A DNA stretch of 64,000 bases from Gammaproteobacteria bacterium (GTDB taxonomy: Bacteria > Pseudomonadota > Gammaproteobacteria > Steroidobacterales > Steroidobacteraceae). Shown piece after piece: positions 25,914 to 34,990 of this stretch. Numbering within the stretch: the stretch's first letter is position 1; each line of letters starts with the position of its first letter. Position numbers and translations under genes: made by a program. The DNA lies in NCBI GenBank assembly GCA_028293725.1, contig JAQGOE010000243.1, positions 20,318 through 84,317 of the forward strand. Reading direction: 5' to 3'. Below the pieces are notes generated by a model. It made no database searches, was not told where the DNA came from, and saw only the letters and a list, made by a program, of their open reading frames with translations.

Positions 25914-25987
25914 GACCGCGCGGGGTGCGCGGGGCTTTACTCAAACGAAAAACGTCCGACTATTCGAGGTGGTTTATCGCTTCTCCA

Positions 25988-27088
25988 ATGCAGCTCCTGA
26001 AGGAGCAGAAGCAGTCCCTTATCCGTGAGCATACCCAGCCCGATGACCTGAAGGGACTGTCCCAGGTTCTGACCACCCTCGCGGCTCTGGCTCTGCTTTG
26101 GCTGCTCGCCATCGCGAGCAGCGGCATTTCGCTCTGGCTCACCGCCATCGTGGTATTGGCCATGTGCCTGTTTACCTTACGTGTGTTCGCTCTCATGCAC
26201 GAGTGCGGGCACGGCAGCATTTTCCGCAGTCAACGGCTCAATCGCGGCTTCGGATTCGTCCTGGGTGTCGTCGCCGGGATGCCGCAGTATGTCTGGGCGC
26301 GGAATCACGACTATCACCATACCCATAACGGCAATTGGCAAAAGTATCGTGGACCGTACACGACCATGTCGATCGGCGAATATGCGGCCCTGAGTGAGCT
26401 GCAGCAGCGCCTCTACCAGACCAAATGCAGCATCGTGCTGGCGCCCCTCGTCGGTTTCATCTACCTGATTTTCAACCCGAGATACACGTGGCTGCGGGGA
26501 AGCATCGCCCTCGTGGCTCACATCGTCAGGAACAAGATCGCGCAGCCTGGCGTGTCGCTGAAGTCGCACGCCGCCAGTTTCAAGACACGCTACTGGAAAT
26601 CGGATAAAGAGTACTGGCACATGTTCTGGAACAATGCCGTACTGCTGAGTTGGTGGGCAGTGATGTGTTGGTTCGTCGGCGCCTCGCTATTCTTCCCCAT
26701 CTACCTCATCAGCGTCTCCCTCGCGGGCGGCGCCGGCATCATACTGTTCACCGTCCAGCACAACTTCGAGCACGCCTATGCGAGCGACGATGCGGACTGG
26801 GACTACGACAGGGGCGCCATCAACGGGACGAGTTTCCTGATCCTGCCGGGATTCCTGAACTTTTTTACCGCCAATATCGGCTATCACCACATTCACCACC
26901 TCTCGCCGCGGATTCCGAACTACTGCCTGGTCGAGTGTCACAACACCTACCCGCACCTGTTCACGGATGTCAGACGCCTGCGATTGTCCGACGTGCAGAA
27001 TTCCTTGAAATGCATTCTCTGGGACACGCGGGCGCAGCGGATCATCACGGTAGCGGAATACCGCGCAACGGCGACAGTGACAGCCTGA
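25988..27088 (+). CDS. Membrane fatty acid desaturase
   Basis: A 366-residue integral membrane di-iron desaturase that introduces a double bond into acyl chains (or hydroxylates a lipid), needing electrons from a ferredoxin or cytochrome b5-type partner. The three histidine boxes are intact: HECGHGS (71-77), HDYHHTH (107-113) and YHHIHH near residue 310. Hydrophobic segments flank them at about 27-70, 85-100, 150-165 and 215-250. The ATG at 25988 is preferred over the GTG at 25925 because the conserved part starts there, although no clear Shine-Dalgarno is present. Likely regulated by whatever binds the two upstream palindromes. Confidence 0.9.
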   Translation: MQLLKEQKQSLIREHTQPDDLKGLSQVLTTLAALALLWLLAIASSGISLWLTAIVVLAMCLFTLRVFALMHECGHGSIFRSQRLNRGFGFVLGVVAGMPQYVWARNHDYHHTHNGNWQKYRGPYTTMSIGEYAALSELQQRLYQTKCSIVLAPLVGFIYLIFNPRYTWLRGSIALVAHIVRNKIAQPGVSLKSHAASFKTRYWKSDKEYWHMFWNNAVLLSWWAVMCWFVGASLFFPIYLISVSLAGGAGIILFTVQHNFEHAYASDDADWDYDRGAINGTSFLILPGFLNFFTANIGYHHIHHLSPRIPNYCLVECHNTYPHLFTDVRRLRLSDVQNSLKCILWDTRAQRIITVAEYRATATVTA

Positions 27089-27105
27089 GTCAGCGCGTGC
27101 CGGCT

Positions 27106-27735
27106 CTACCGTGTACCGTAGAGGCGGTCTCCCGCATCGCCGAGCCCCGGCAGAATGTACCCGTGATCATTCAACTCCGGATCGATCGACGCGGTCCACA
27201 CGCGGACCTCCGGGTGGTGGGCGTGAAACTTCGCCAGCCCTGTCTGGGTCGCGAGCAGGCAGACAAAACGTAACTCGCCGGCGCCGTGCTCCTTGAGGCG
27301 GTCGATCGCGGCGACCGCGGTGTTGCCGGTGGCGAGCATGGGATCGACAGCGATGACGACACGCTCAGCCAGGTTGGTCGGGGCCTTGAAGTAATATTCG
27401 ACCGCGACCAGGGATTCCGGGTCGCGATACAGCCCGATGTGGGCCACGCGGGCGGACGGCACCAGGTCGAGCATGCCCTCGAGAAGCCCCATCCCGGCGC
27501 GCAGAATCGGCGCGAACACCAGTTTCTTGCCAGACAGCACACTCGCGCGCATCGGCATCAGGGGCGTCTCGATGTCGATCGGATCGAGCGGCAGATCGCG
27601 CGTCACCTCGTAGCAGAGCAGCGTGGCAATCTCACGCAGCAGCTGGCGAAATCCCTTTGTCGAAGTGGTCTTGTCGCGCATCAGTGTCAGCTTGTGCTGA
27701 ACCAGCGGATGCCCGACCACAGTTACGTTGTTCAT
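27106..27735 (-). CDS. upp: Uracil phosphoribosyltransferase
   Basis: A 209-residue enzyme converting uracil and PRPP to UMP. The PRPP loop [11 protein letters not shown] (about residues 129-139), the RAGMGLLEG segment and the uracil-binding C-terminal [17 protein letters not shown] are all characteristic. Its start shares one base with the stop of the DUF1688 gene (TAATG), so it is translationally coupled to it. It is the third gene of the URC1-URC4-upp operon; in the fungal URC pathway this enzyme supplies the first, PRPP-dependent step of uracil breakdown. The same gene may also serve salvage. Confidence 0.96.
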   Translation of the reverse strand: MNNVTVVGHPLVQHKLTLMRDKTTSTKGFRQLLREIATLLCYEVTRDLPLDPIDIETPLMPMRASVLSGKKLVFAPILRAGMGLLEGMLDLVPSARVAHIGLYRDPESLVAVEYYFKAPTNLAERVVIAVDPMLATGNTAVAAIDRLKEHGAGELRFVCLLATQTGLAKFHAHHPEVRVWTASIDPELNDHGYILPGLGDAGDRLYGTR

Positions 27736-29003
27736 TAAAACACCGTCCCATCACTCGAGATCTGAAAAGGTGGACCCGCGGCGGCGCGTTTCTCGCGGGC
27801 GATCAGACGGCCCGCGGCCCAGGTACCGCCCTCGAGCACCCGCGGGAGCGGAAACTCCTCCGCGGCGAGCCCGAGTTGCGCAGCGACCAGCGGCACGATC
27901 TCGTCGAGCAACGCGACGGTGGCGGAGCGCCAACCCACGACGAATGGATCCGACACATTGTAGGTCCGGGAAAACGCCGCGGCGTCACAGGGCACGAGCA
28001 CGCCCATGTCGACAAACAGCCCACCGTTGCGGTATTCGGCAAGCCCCGTCAGGGCACCGACATCGACAACAGTCAGGCCGGCGTTTTCCAACGGTTCGAT
28101 GAGCGAGTACGCCAGCCATTGCGACAACTTGTGCAGCGGCACGAAACCGTCCGCGGGTCGCTCGCCCCGCAGAGCCGGATACGGCCAACAATCCCCGAGC
28201 GGAACGCCATCCAGCACCGGACGGTTCGGCCAGATCGATCCAAGACCTTCCAGAAGGACCTCGAGGATGGTGGCCGCAGCGAGGCGACCTTGCGGCGAAG
28301 CGCGAGCTGATAACACATCGAACAGTCCGCCGGGCCGTGGCAGGTCGGCCAGGGCGAACAGGTCCGGGCGACTCTGCATAGCGCTACCCAACCGATTCAA
28401 CAGCGCGGCACGCCCACTCGCTCCCTGCAGGAGATTGCCATCGCCTGACTGAAACGCGTCATCCACGGCTCGCGCGTCGAGACGGCAAAGTGCCGCCGCG
28501 TCGGCGCGCAGTGGATCGCGAGGATCGTCCGACAGGCCGCCCCATTCAAACCAACGAAGACTCGCCAGCGCAAGACCCTCCGATCGCGCCGCGGTCAGAC
28601 CGGTAGTAGAGTCGTGGTATCGCCACTCCGCACCCGCGCCCGCATCGAGCAATACAGACGTAATGGCGAGATCGAAAGCAGCCCGAGCCGCAGCTGCGGA
28701 GTTCTCCCAAGACCTCTGGGCCGCGATGGCACTCCAAAGATCCCGACCGTCAAACACAAAGTGCCGCCAGCGCGCATGAAACGGTGGGTGCAGTGTGGGA
28801 TACCGATCGCGCACGACCTTCCCCACGAACTCGGCCGTATCCCGCAACCGGTCCATATCGACGGTCCAATCGTCCAGGGAGCGATCGAGTGCCAAGGTCA
28901 ATACACGACGCGCCGTGCTCCGCACCGCCGCCGCGGAAAGCAGCGACCGCGCGCTATCGTCAGGCGAGCCTTCCGCCCGCTGCTCAATAGTCCTTGAGAT
29001 CAC
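27735..29003 (-). CDS. URC4: URC4/Urg3 family protein (DUF1688), uracil catabolism
   Basis: A 422-residue protein of the DUF1688 family, known from genetics as URC4 or Urg3 in fungal uracil utilisation; its reaction is, as far as I know, not settled. The motifs [49 protein letters not shown] and the C-terminal [19 protein letters not shown] mark the family. The GTG at 29003 is the last sensible start: it lies 20 bp inside the end of URC1, just before the conserved [15 protein letters not shown]. Conserved His, Asp and Glu residues suggest an enzyme. Between URC1 and upp in one tightly packed operon. Confidence 0.9.
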   Translation of the reverse strand: MISRTIEQRAEGSPDDSARSLLSAAAVRSTARRVLTLALDRSLDDWTVDMDRLRDTAEFVGKVVRDRYPTLHPPFHARWRHFVFDGRDLWSAIAAQRSWENSAAAARAAFDLAITSVLLDAGAGAEWRYHDSTTGLTAARSEGLALASLRWFEWGGLSDDPRDPLRADAAALCRLDARAVDDAFQSGDGNLLQGASGRAALLNRLGSAMQSRPDLFALADLPRPGGLFDVLSARASPQGRLAAATILEVLLEGLGSIWPNRPVLDGVPLGDCWPYPALRGERPADGFVPLHKLSQWLAYSLIEPLENAGLTVVDVGALTGLAEYRNGGLFVDMGVLVPCDAAAFSRTYNVSDPFVVGWRSATVALLDEIVPLVAAQLGLAAEEFPLPRVLEGGTWAAGRLIAREKRAAAGPPFQISSDGTVF

Positions 29004-30243
29004 GCCCAACCACGCATGCGAGGTCGTCCACAACCGCGTCCGGTGTGAAATAGCCTGCTGCTTTTTTAGCCTCGATCTCGACCTGCGCATCCGGCGGCAC
29101 CAACTCGGCGGGGATCGGGACCCGCTCGCCGATTTCGATCCCGGCGGCGGTGAGCGCATCGTGCTTGAGGTTCGACATCGACACCAGGCGATCGATCCGA
29201 CCGACACCGAGCCAATGCAACACATCGGGCATGAGCTGTTGGAAACGCGCGTCCTGCACACCCGCCACACACTCGGTACGCGCGAAATAGGTCGCGGCCT
29301 GGTCGCCGCCGGGCTGGCGCTTGCGGGCGTTGTAGACGAGAAACTTGGTGACTTCTCCGAGGGCTCGCCCTTCCTTGCGGTTGTAGACGATTAACCCGAC
29401 CCCACCACTCTGAGCCCCTCGAACACACTCCTCGATGCCGTGCGTGAGATACGGGCGGCAGGTACAGATGTCGGAACCGAAAACGTCGGACCCATTGCAC
29501 TCGTCATGAATCCGGCAAGTGAGCGGGCGCGCGGGGTCGTGAATGGCCGCGGGGTCACCAAAGATATAGAGCGTCATGCCGCCGATCGGAGGCAGAAACA
29601 CGTGGACGTCGTGACGCGTTACGAGTTCGGGATACATGCCGCCAGTCTGCTCGAAAAGGGTGCGGCGAAGTACACCCTCCGTTACCCCGAAACGCGCGGC
29701 CACACCCGGCAGATACCACACCGGATCGATAGCGGCCTTGGTGACACTGACCTCCCCGCCCGGGTGCACGATCACGCCATCCTCCTCGATACGGCCGAGC
29801 CGGATCGCATCGCGGATCTCATGCAGTGTCAGCCTGGCTCGCGTGATGGCAATGGTCGGGCGGATATCCAGGCCGGTCTCAATTTCGGGGCGGAAATCCT
29901 CCGCCACCCGATGGCCCCAGGGATCGAACGAAACGATACGGGTGTCACCGGCCCACTGGGGGTGTGGACCCACCTCAACGACCGGGTGGGTATCCTTCAG
30001 ATCGGGGCGAGCCACCGGATCGAGCGTCCCCGAAGAAACCGCCAGCGCGCGATAGATTGAGTAGGCCCCGCCGTGAGCGCCGATGACGTTACGATTGGAT
30101 CCTGCCGTGACCGAAGCTATAACAGGGCCTCGCGCCCGTGCCTCCGGTGCCCCCCAGGTAATCGGGTAGGAGTGTGCCTTGCCCCCCGCAGCCGCAGGGT
30201 GCGAAGTCAGCCGGATGTGCCCTGATGTGTTTTTCGAGGTCAC
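28984..30243 (-). CDS. URC1: GTP cyclohydrolase II-like protein (URC1 type), uracil catabolism
   Basis: A 419-residue RibA-like protein. The zinc site of GTP cyclohydrolase II is present as CRIHDECNGSDVFGSDICTC (one Cys near 275, two near 286-288), followed by GGVGLIVYNRKEGRALGE, the phosphate and catalytic loop. The N-terminal 190 residues are extra compared with RibA (about 200 residues), as in fungal URC1, which degrades uracil rather than making riboflavin. URC1 is thought to open the pyrimidine ring of a uracil nucleotide. First gene of the operon with URC4 and upp, divergent from an aldo/keto reductase. Confidence 0.9.
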   Translation of the reverse strand: MTSKNTSGHIRLTSHPAAAGGKAHSYPITWGAPEARARGPVIASVTAGSNRNVIGAHGGAYSIYRALAVSSGTLDPVARPDLKDTHPVVEVGPHPQWAGDTRIVSFDPWGHRVAEDFRPEIETGLDIRPTIAITRARLTLHEIRDAIRLGRIEEDGVIVHPGGEVSVTKAAIDPVWYLPGVAARFGVTEGVLRRTLFEQTGGMYPELVTRHDVHVFLPPIGGMTLYIFGDPAAIHDPARPLTCRIHDECNGSDVFGSDICTCRPYLTHGIEECVRGAQSGGVGLIVYNRKEGRALGEVTKFLVYNARKRQPGGDQAATYFARTECVAGVQDARFQQLMPDVLHWLGVGRIDRLVSMSNLKHDALTAAGIEIGERVPIPAELVPPDAQVEIEAKKAAGYFTPDAVVDDLACVVGRDLKDY

Positions 30244-30314
30244 GGTGGTACACAGCCTAGCTCACTCGACTAGACAAAGTCTCGGGCGCTCGTCACGGCA
30301 CGCCCTGTACTCTA

Positions 30315-30334
30315 GGGGCCCCGACCGGGGCCCC
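30315..30334. other. GC-rich hairpin in the aldo/keto reductase leader
   Basis: GGGGCCCC-GACC-GGGGCCCC forms an 8-bp perfect stem followed by CTTATT, ending 22 bp before the start codon. It could be a terminator or attenuator in the region between URC1 and the aldo/keto reductase. Confidence 0.4.
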
Positions 30335-30356
30335 CTTATTGCAAAGGCATGACCTG

Positions 30357-31382
30357 ATGTACCTGCCCAATTCCAGCCGCTACAAGGAACTCCCCTACGT
30401 CCGCTGCGGCAGCAGTGGTCTGCGCCTGCCGCGCATCTCACTCGGCCTTTGGCAGAACTTCGGCGGCAGCGCGCCCTTCGAAGGTGCGCGCGAGATGGTG
30501 CTGCGATCGTTCGATCACGGCATCACACACTTCGACCTCGCCAACAATTACGGGCCACCGCCGGGCTCGGCCGAGGAGAATTTTGGCCGCATTCTCGCCG
30601 CCGACCTGGCGGCCTACCGCGACGAGCTCGTCATCTCCACCAAGGCCGGCTACCTGATGTGGGACGGCCCCTACGGCGAATGGGGCTCGCGCAAATACGT
30701 GCTTGCCAGTCTCGATCAGAGTTTGCGGCGCATGGGCCTGGAGTACGTCGATATCTTCTACTCGCACCGCTATGACCCGAACACGCCGCTCGAGGAAACC
30801 ATGGGAGCCCTCGACACGGCCGTGCGCAGCGGCCGGGCCCTGTATGTCGGAATTTCCTCGTACGGTCCGGAAAAAACCCGCGCGGCCGCGGCCATCCTGC
30901 GCGACCTGAAGACGCCGTTCATCATTCATCAGCCCTCCTACTCGATGCTCAATCGTTGGATCGAGAGCGAGTTGCTCGATGTGTTGCAACAGGAGGGTTT
31001 GGGTTGCATCGCATTCTCGCCACTGGCCCAAGGTCTACTCACCGCGAAATACCTCAAGGGTGTGCCGACTGGCTCACGTGCCGCGGAAAATGGCTCCTTT
31101 CAAAAACGGCTGGTGAACGAGAAGAACCTCGAAAGCGTACGGGCGCTGGATCGAATCGCGCAGGAGCGCGGCCAGAGCCTCGCACAAATGGCCATCGCCT
31201 GGGTCTTGCGCAAGCCGGAGGTCACCAGCGCACTCATTGGCGCCAGTCGCTGGACACAGATCGCGGAATGCCTGGGGGCCTTGAAGAATCTGAAGTTCAG
31301 TGCCGACGAGCTGGCACAGATCGATCAACACGCCCCCGATGGCGGTCTGAATATCTGGGCCGACTCGAGCGGGCACGGGTAA
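30357..31382 (+). CDS. Aldo/keto reductase, YghZ-like (L-glyceraldehyde 3-phosphate reductase family)
   Basis: A 341-residue NADPH-dependent reductase of the AKR14/YghZ type. Catalytic residues Asp (FDLANNYG), Tyr (same segment), Lys (STKAGYLMW) and His (FYSHRYDP) are visible, and ALIGASRWTQI near the C-terminus binds the cofactor. MYLPNSSRYKELPYVRCGSSGLRLPRISLGLWQNFG is the family's typical beginning, placing the start at the ATG at 30357 (AAAGG 9 nt upstream) rather than the TTG at 30339. Relatives detoxify methylglyoxal and reduce glyceraldehyde 3-phosphate. No operon partner evident. Confidence 0.93.
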   Translation: MYLPNSSRYKELPYVRCGSSGLRLPRISLGLWQNFGGSAPFEGAREMVLRSFDHGITHFDLANNYGPPPGSAEENFGRILAADLAAYRDELVISTKAGYLMWDGPYGEWGSRKYVLASLDQSLRRMGLEYVDIFYSHRYDPNTPLEETMGALDTAVRSGRALYVGISSYGPEKTRAAAAILRDLKTPFIIHQPSYSMLNRWIESELLDVLQQEGLGCIAFSPLAQGLLTAKYLKGVPTGSRAAENGSFQKRLVNEKNLESVRALDRIAQERGQSLAQMAIAWVLRKPEVTSALIGASRWTQIAECLGALKNLKFSADELAQIDQHAPDGGLNIWADSSGHG

Positions 31383-31454
31383 TTTACCGCCGTACCCGTG
31401 CACCCTACGGCCCTTCCTCATGCGTATTCCTCTATATGAAAGGGAGGAAATCTC

Positions 31455-31985
31455 ATGCACACCCGGAAACTCGCTGCTGCACTCGCCTGCCTCATGCTTC
31501 CCGTGCTGGCCACCGCACAAGACGCGCAACTGAAGCTACCCTCGTTTGCGGACCTGAAGGATAAAGCGGTCAAATCGGTCGACATCACGATCGGCTCATC
31601 TGTGCTGGGCTTCATGGGCTGGATGATGCACGGTGACGACAAGGACACCGTGGAGCTGAAGAAAACTCTCACCGGATTGAAGTCGGTACAGATCCGCAGT
31701 TATCAGTTCACCTCGGACTTCGCGTACTCGCGAGCCGACGTGGACGCTGTGCGGTCACAACTGTCCGGACCCGGCTGGAGCCAGTTGATCAAGGTGCACG
31801 ATCAACACAAGAGCGAGGATGTGGATATCTACATCGCGCTCGACAAGCAGACCATCAAGGGACTGGCGATCATCGCGGCCAACCCTCACGAATTCACGAT
31901 TCTCAATATCGTGGGCGCCGTCGCCCTCGAACAGGTTGCGAAACTGCGCGAGACCTTCGGAGCCCAGGGCGGCGCCGGTATGTGA
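31455..31985 (+). CDS. DUF4252 protein 1 (exported)
   Basis: A 176-residue exported protein: signal peptide LAAALACLMLPVLATAQ, then a DUF4252-type domain (LPSFADLKDKAVKSVDITIGSSVLGFM ... LKSVQIRSYQFTSD ... GWSQLIKVHDQHKSEDVDIYIALD ... LAIIAANPHEFTILNIVGAV). GGGAGG lies 7 nt before the ATG. Its stop overlaps the start of the sigma factor gene (GTGA). A paralogue follows two genes later. DUF4252 proteins have no known biochemical role; the coupling to a sigma factor suggests a periplasmic sensing or response role, by inference. Confidence 0.85.
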   Translation: MHTRKLAAALACLMLPVLATAQDAQLKLPSFADLKDKAVKSVDITIGSSVLGFMGWMMHGDDKDTVELKKTLTGLKSVQIRSYQFTSDFAYSRADVDAVRSQLSGPGWSQLIKVHDQHKSEDVDIYIALDKQTIKGLAIIAANPHEFTILNIVGAVALEQVAKLRETFGAQGGAGM

Positions 31986-32533
31986 GCGCAGACCCGGCCC
32001 TCGAGACCGAAGAGCTGTTGACCCGGGCGCTCGCCGGCGATGCGGCGGCGTTCGGGATGTTGGTTCGCACACAGCAGCGCTCGGTGTACAGCCTCGCGCT
32101 GCGCATGTTGTCGGACCGCCAGAAGGCCGAAGACCTGGCGCAGGAAGTCTTCCTGCAACTCCATCGCAACCTGGCGTCGGTCGAATCCGGCGAGCACCTG
32201 CAGTTCTGGTTGCGTAAGGTGACGGTGAATCGCTCGATAGACCGGTTACGGCGGGAACCCCGGTTCGAGGCGTTACCGCTGGAAGCGGCCGACTCTGTGG
32301 CCTGCGAAGCGCAAGACACCGACCCTCTGCTGCTGCGCCGACTGAACAGCCTCATGAAGCAGCTTCCGGCGGCTCCTCGGGCGGTTCTCCTGTTGCGCTA
32401 CCAGGAAGATCTCGATCCAACAGAGATTGCACGAATGCTGAGTATGTCTGTCAATACCGTTAAGAGTCACCTGAAGCGCTCATTGGCATTATTGCGTGAG
32501 CGCCTCGGGGAGACCGCGAGGTCACCGACATGA
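31982..32533 (+). CDS. ECF-type RNA polymerase sigma factor
   Basis: A 183-residue sigma-70 family protein with only regions 2 and 4. Region 2 reads SLALRMLSDRQKAEDLAQEVFLQLHRNL, the core and -10 binding helices. Region 4 reads LPAAPRAVLLLRYQEDLDPTEIARMLSMSVNTVKSHLKRSLALLRERL, a helix-turn-helix for the -35 element. The GTG start overlaps the preceding DUF4252 stop, and its own stop overlaps the next ATG (ATGA), so it is translationally coupled on both sides. The short transmembrane protein downstream is the likely anti-sigma factor. Confidence 0.93.
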   Translation: MSADPALETEELLTRALAGDAAAFGMLVRTQQRSVYSLALRMLSDRQKAEDLAQEVFLQLHRNLASVESGEHLQFWLRKVTVNRSIDRLRREPRFEALPLEAADSVACEAQDTDPLLLRRLNSLMKQLPAAPRAVLLLRYQEDLDPTEIARMLSMSVNTVKSHLKRSLALLRERLGETARSPT

Positions 32534-32880
32534 GTAACGATCTGGAAGACTCGCTTCGGGCAGCGCTGCGGCCCGTCGATCCGGGTGAAAAATTCACCGC
32601 AGGCGTGATGACACGCATTGCCGACGAGTCCACGCACACATTGCGGGCGCCACGACCGTATGCCACCGCACTGCGCTGGACTTCGGTGGCGCTGGCGGTT
32701 TCTTTCGTGATGGGAATCCTCATCGCTCGTGAGTTGCAATTGCGACGTACACAGCGAGGGCTCGAAGCGCGAGCAGAGTTGATACAAGCCTTGAAGCTGA
32801 CGGGTGAGAAACTGGACATCGCCTACCGTGTAGTCAACGACGCAGAGCATACGGAGCCGGCCAAGGATTCCGGTGTGTAA
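32530..32880 (+). CDS. Small single-pass membrane protein, putative anti-sigma factor
   Basis: A 116-residue protein: cytoplasmic N-terminal 48 residues (SLRAALRPVDPGEKFTAGVMTRIADE), one membrane helix (about 49-66, TSVALAVSFVMGILIARELQ) and a 50-residue periplasmic tail. This is the layout of anti-sigma factors, but no zinc HxxxCxxC motif is present. It is coupled to the sigma gene (ATGA) and followed 3 bp later by the second DUF4252 gene. Role as anti-sigma is inference from context. Confidence 0.65.
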   Translation: MSNDLEDSLRAALRPVDPGEKFTAGVMTRIADESTHTLRAPRPYATALRWTSVALAVSFVMGILIARELQLRRTQRGLEARAELIQALKLTGEKLDIAYRVVNDAEHTEPAKDSGV

Positions 32881-32883
32881 GCC

Positions 32884-33447
32884 ATGAACACTCTCACCAA
32901 GAGAAAACTGCCGGCGCTCGTTGCAATGTTGGCCCTGCTGGCCCTGCTGTCCCGAATGGCCGTCGCCGCGCCACCGGCTCCGTTGAAGTTGCCTGACTTC
33001 GATGCTCTGGCCGCGAAGGCGGCGCAGTCCGTCAACATCACCCTGGACTCCAACCTTCTGGGCCTGGCCGCCGGCTTCCTGGACTCCAGCAAACCGGAGG
33101 ATGCCGCCGCGAAAGAGTTGGTCGCCGGGCTGCGCGGCGTCTATGTCAGGAGCTATACGTTCGACCAGGACTTTGTCTATGCGGCAGCGGACCTCGACGC
33201 GGTACGCAAGCAGCTATCCGCGCCGGGGTGGCAACGGATAGTCGGGGTTCACAGCGGCAAGGAGCATGCGAATGTGGATATTTATGTGTCGATCGAGCAG
33301 GGACGCGCCAACGGCCTCGCGATCATCTCGAGCGAGCCGCGCCAGTTCACGATCGTGAACATCGTGGGGTCGATCGATTTGCAGAAGCTGCACCGGCTCG
33401 AAGGCAAGTTCGGCATCCCGAAGCTGCAACTGGAAGAGAATAAATGA
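32884..33447 (+). CDS. DUF4252 protein 2 (exported)
   Basis: A 187-residue paralogue of the first DUF4252 protein. It has a signal peptide (LVAMLALLALLSRMAVAAPP) followed by the same order of motifs: LKLPDFDALAAKAAQSVNITLDSN, VYVRSYTFDQDFVYAAADLDAVRKQLSAPGW, NVDIYVSIEQGRANGLAIIS, QFTIVNIVGSIDL. The two copies flank the sigma and membrane genes in one operon, so they probably act together outside the inner membrane. The mature part ends in a charged tail (LQLEENK). Function unknown. Confidence 0.85.
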   Translation: MNTLTKRKLPALVAMLALLALLSRMAVAAPPAPLKLPDFDALAAKAAQSVNITLDSNLLGLAAGFLDSSKPEDAAAKELVAGLRGVYVRSYTFDQDFVYAAADLDAVRKQLSAPGWQRIVGVHSGKEHANVDIYVSIEQGRANGLAIISSEPRQFTIVNIVGSIDLQKLHRLEGKFGIPKLQLEENK

Positions 33448-33542
33448 CATGACGCGTGGGGAACGCCCGCCGTCACAAATGCGACATGCTCGCCTGGTAG
33501 ATCTTCCCCCCGGGGAAGCGGCGTTTTGCCGAGGAGATCTTA

Positions 33543-34928
33543 TTGAAAATCGTTGGCGGCTCGCTTGCGAAGGGGGCGGCGGTGCTGCTCCTGAGTCTCG
33601 GGTCGCAGGCCCACGCATTTCCAGTCGACGACGAGCGGACCGGCCTGCCCATCGGCTCCGAGCTCAACGAGGACGCCATCGAGAATCCCCGCGAAGTCTT
33701 CCATTCCGAGGCCCTGCACGGCCGTAAATCCTACCTCTCCAACCTCGGCAACCTGGCTTTCAACTCTCCTCTGACTCTAGGCGCGGCGGCCCAGAAGGCG
33801 GGCATCAGCTGTGGCAGTTGTCACGTGAATGGGGCGTCAAACCCCAGGCTCTTCATTCCCGGACTCTCGAGCCGTCCCGGCAACTTCGATACCACCAGCG
33901 CCTTCTTCAATCCAAAGGCCGACAACGGCGTGCTCGATCCCGTGACCATCCCCAGTCTGCGGGGTGCAAGGTACCTGGGCCCTTACGGGCACGATGGGCG
34001 GTCACCCTTGCTGCATGATTTCGTGCGCAACGTGATCGTCAACGAGTTCGCGGGAGCGGCACCCTCCGCGCAGATCCTGGACGCCATCGTGGTCTACATC
34101 GAGGACATCGACTTCCTTCCCAATCCACGTTTGGATAAGGGGGGCCGTCTCACGGCCAGCGCGAGTCCATCACAACAGCGCGGTGAAGCGCTCTTCAATA
34201 AACCGTTCCCACATGATCCCGGCCTGAGCTGCGCAGCGTGCCATACGCCGTCCGCCGCGTTCGTGGATCATCAGCAACACGATATTGGCTCGGGGGGTCT
34301 CTATAAGACGCCGACGCTGATGAATGCCGACTTCAACGCGCCCTACTTCCACGACGGCCGCTACGACAGCTACGACCAGGTGGTCGACTACTTCGACCGG
34401 TCGTTCAACCTGGGCCTCACAACACAGGAACGCAGCGATCTCGCTGCTTATCTCACGGCCGTCGGCGACGGCGTGCGGCCCAGGTATCGCCTCAGCGGAC
34501 CCAACGTACTCTCGGACATCGACGATTTCGCCAGCATCCTCGAGATTGCCATTTCACAACACGATACAGACGTCATTGCGCTTGCGGTGCCCAGTCTGAG
34601 CGGTCTCCTGCAGGATCTCGCCGACCACTACCCCGATCCCGCGGACAGCGGGATTTCGGGAGGAACGCAGGAACGCGCCCTGGCACGCGCCACGCTCGCG
34701 GCCCTGATCGCGTCTCTCCATCGAGTTGCTACCAATGTCGCTGCCGGTCATTTCAACGAGGCCGCCGCCGAGTATCTGAGCTATCGAAAACTCACCGTAG
34801 CCGCCGCTCCCTTAACACTCCAAGCGGCGCAACCCTGGTCGCTGTTCGATCCGGAACTCCATTCGGCACAGGAGGAACACAGAAAGTCAGTGACACCAAT
34901 TGCTGACACCAAACGGTCACAAAACTGA
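33543..34928 (+). CDS. Di-haem cytochrome c peroxidase family protein
   Basis: A 461-residue periplasmic di-haem protein of the CcpA/MauG family. A signal peptide (residues 1-25, ending AHAF) precedes two haem c sites, CGSCH at 90-94 and CAACH at 230-234, with the linker PSLRGARYLGPYGHDGRSPLLHDF and a second TPTLMNADFNAPYFHDGRYDSYDQVVDYF typical of the family. It may reduce peroxide or oxidise another substrate. The start is TTG with GAGGAG 6 nt upstream; no better ATG is near. It is followed after 62 bp by a secreted phosphoesterase on the same strand. Confidence 0.88.
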   Translation: MKIVGGSLAKGAAVLLLSLGSQAHAFPVDDERTGLPIGSELNEDAIENPREVFHSEALHGRKSYLSNLGNLAFNSPLTLGAAAQKAGISCGSCHVNGASNPRLFIPGLSSRPGNFDTTSAFFNPKADNGVLDPVTIPSLRGARYLGPYGHDGRSPLLHDFVRNVIVNEFAGAAPSAQILDAIVVYIEDIDFLPNPRLDKGGRLTASASPSQQRGEALFNKPFPHDPGLSCAACHTPSAAFVDHQQHDIGSGGLYKTPTLMNADFNAPYFHDGRYDSYDQVVDYFDRSFNLGLTTQERSDLAAYLTAVGDGVRPRYRLSGPNVLSDIDDFASILEIAISQHDTDVIALAVPSLSGLLQDLADHYPDPADSGISGGTQERALARATLAALIASLHRVATNVAAGHFNEAAAEYLSYRKLTVAAAPLTLQAAQPWSLFDPELHSAQEEHRKSVTPIADTKRSQN

Positions 34929-34990
34929 GACAGTGGCCCGCTAGCCTCCCTGCGCGGTTTTCAAACCATTCCAACTCTAGGGAGCTCCAT

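Larger units (their letters stand above)
25561..25987. other. 427-bp intergenic region with two palindromic sites
   Basis: No gene seen. It holds the two ACGGTACCG-centred repeats at 25850 and 25898 and a TTGACT at 25757, without a convincing -10 box. An open GTG at 25925 would extend the desaturase by 21 residues but lies directly after the second palindrome. Confidence 0.6.
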
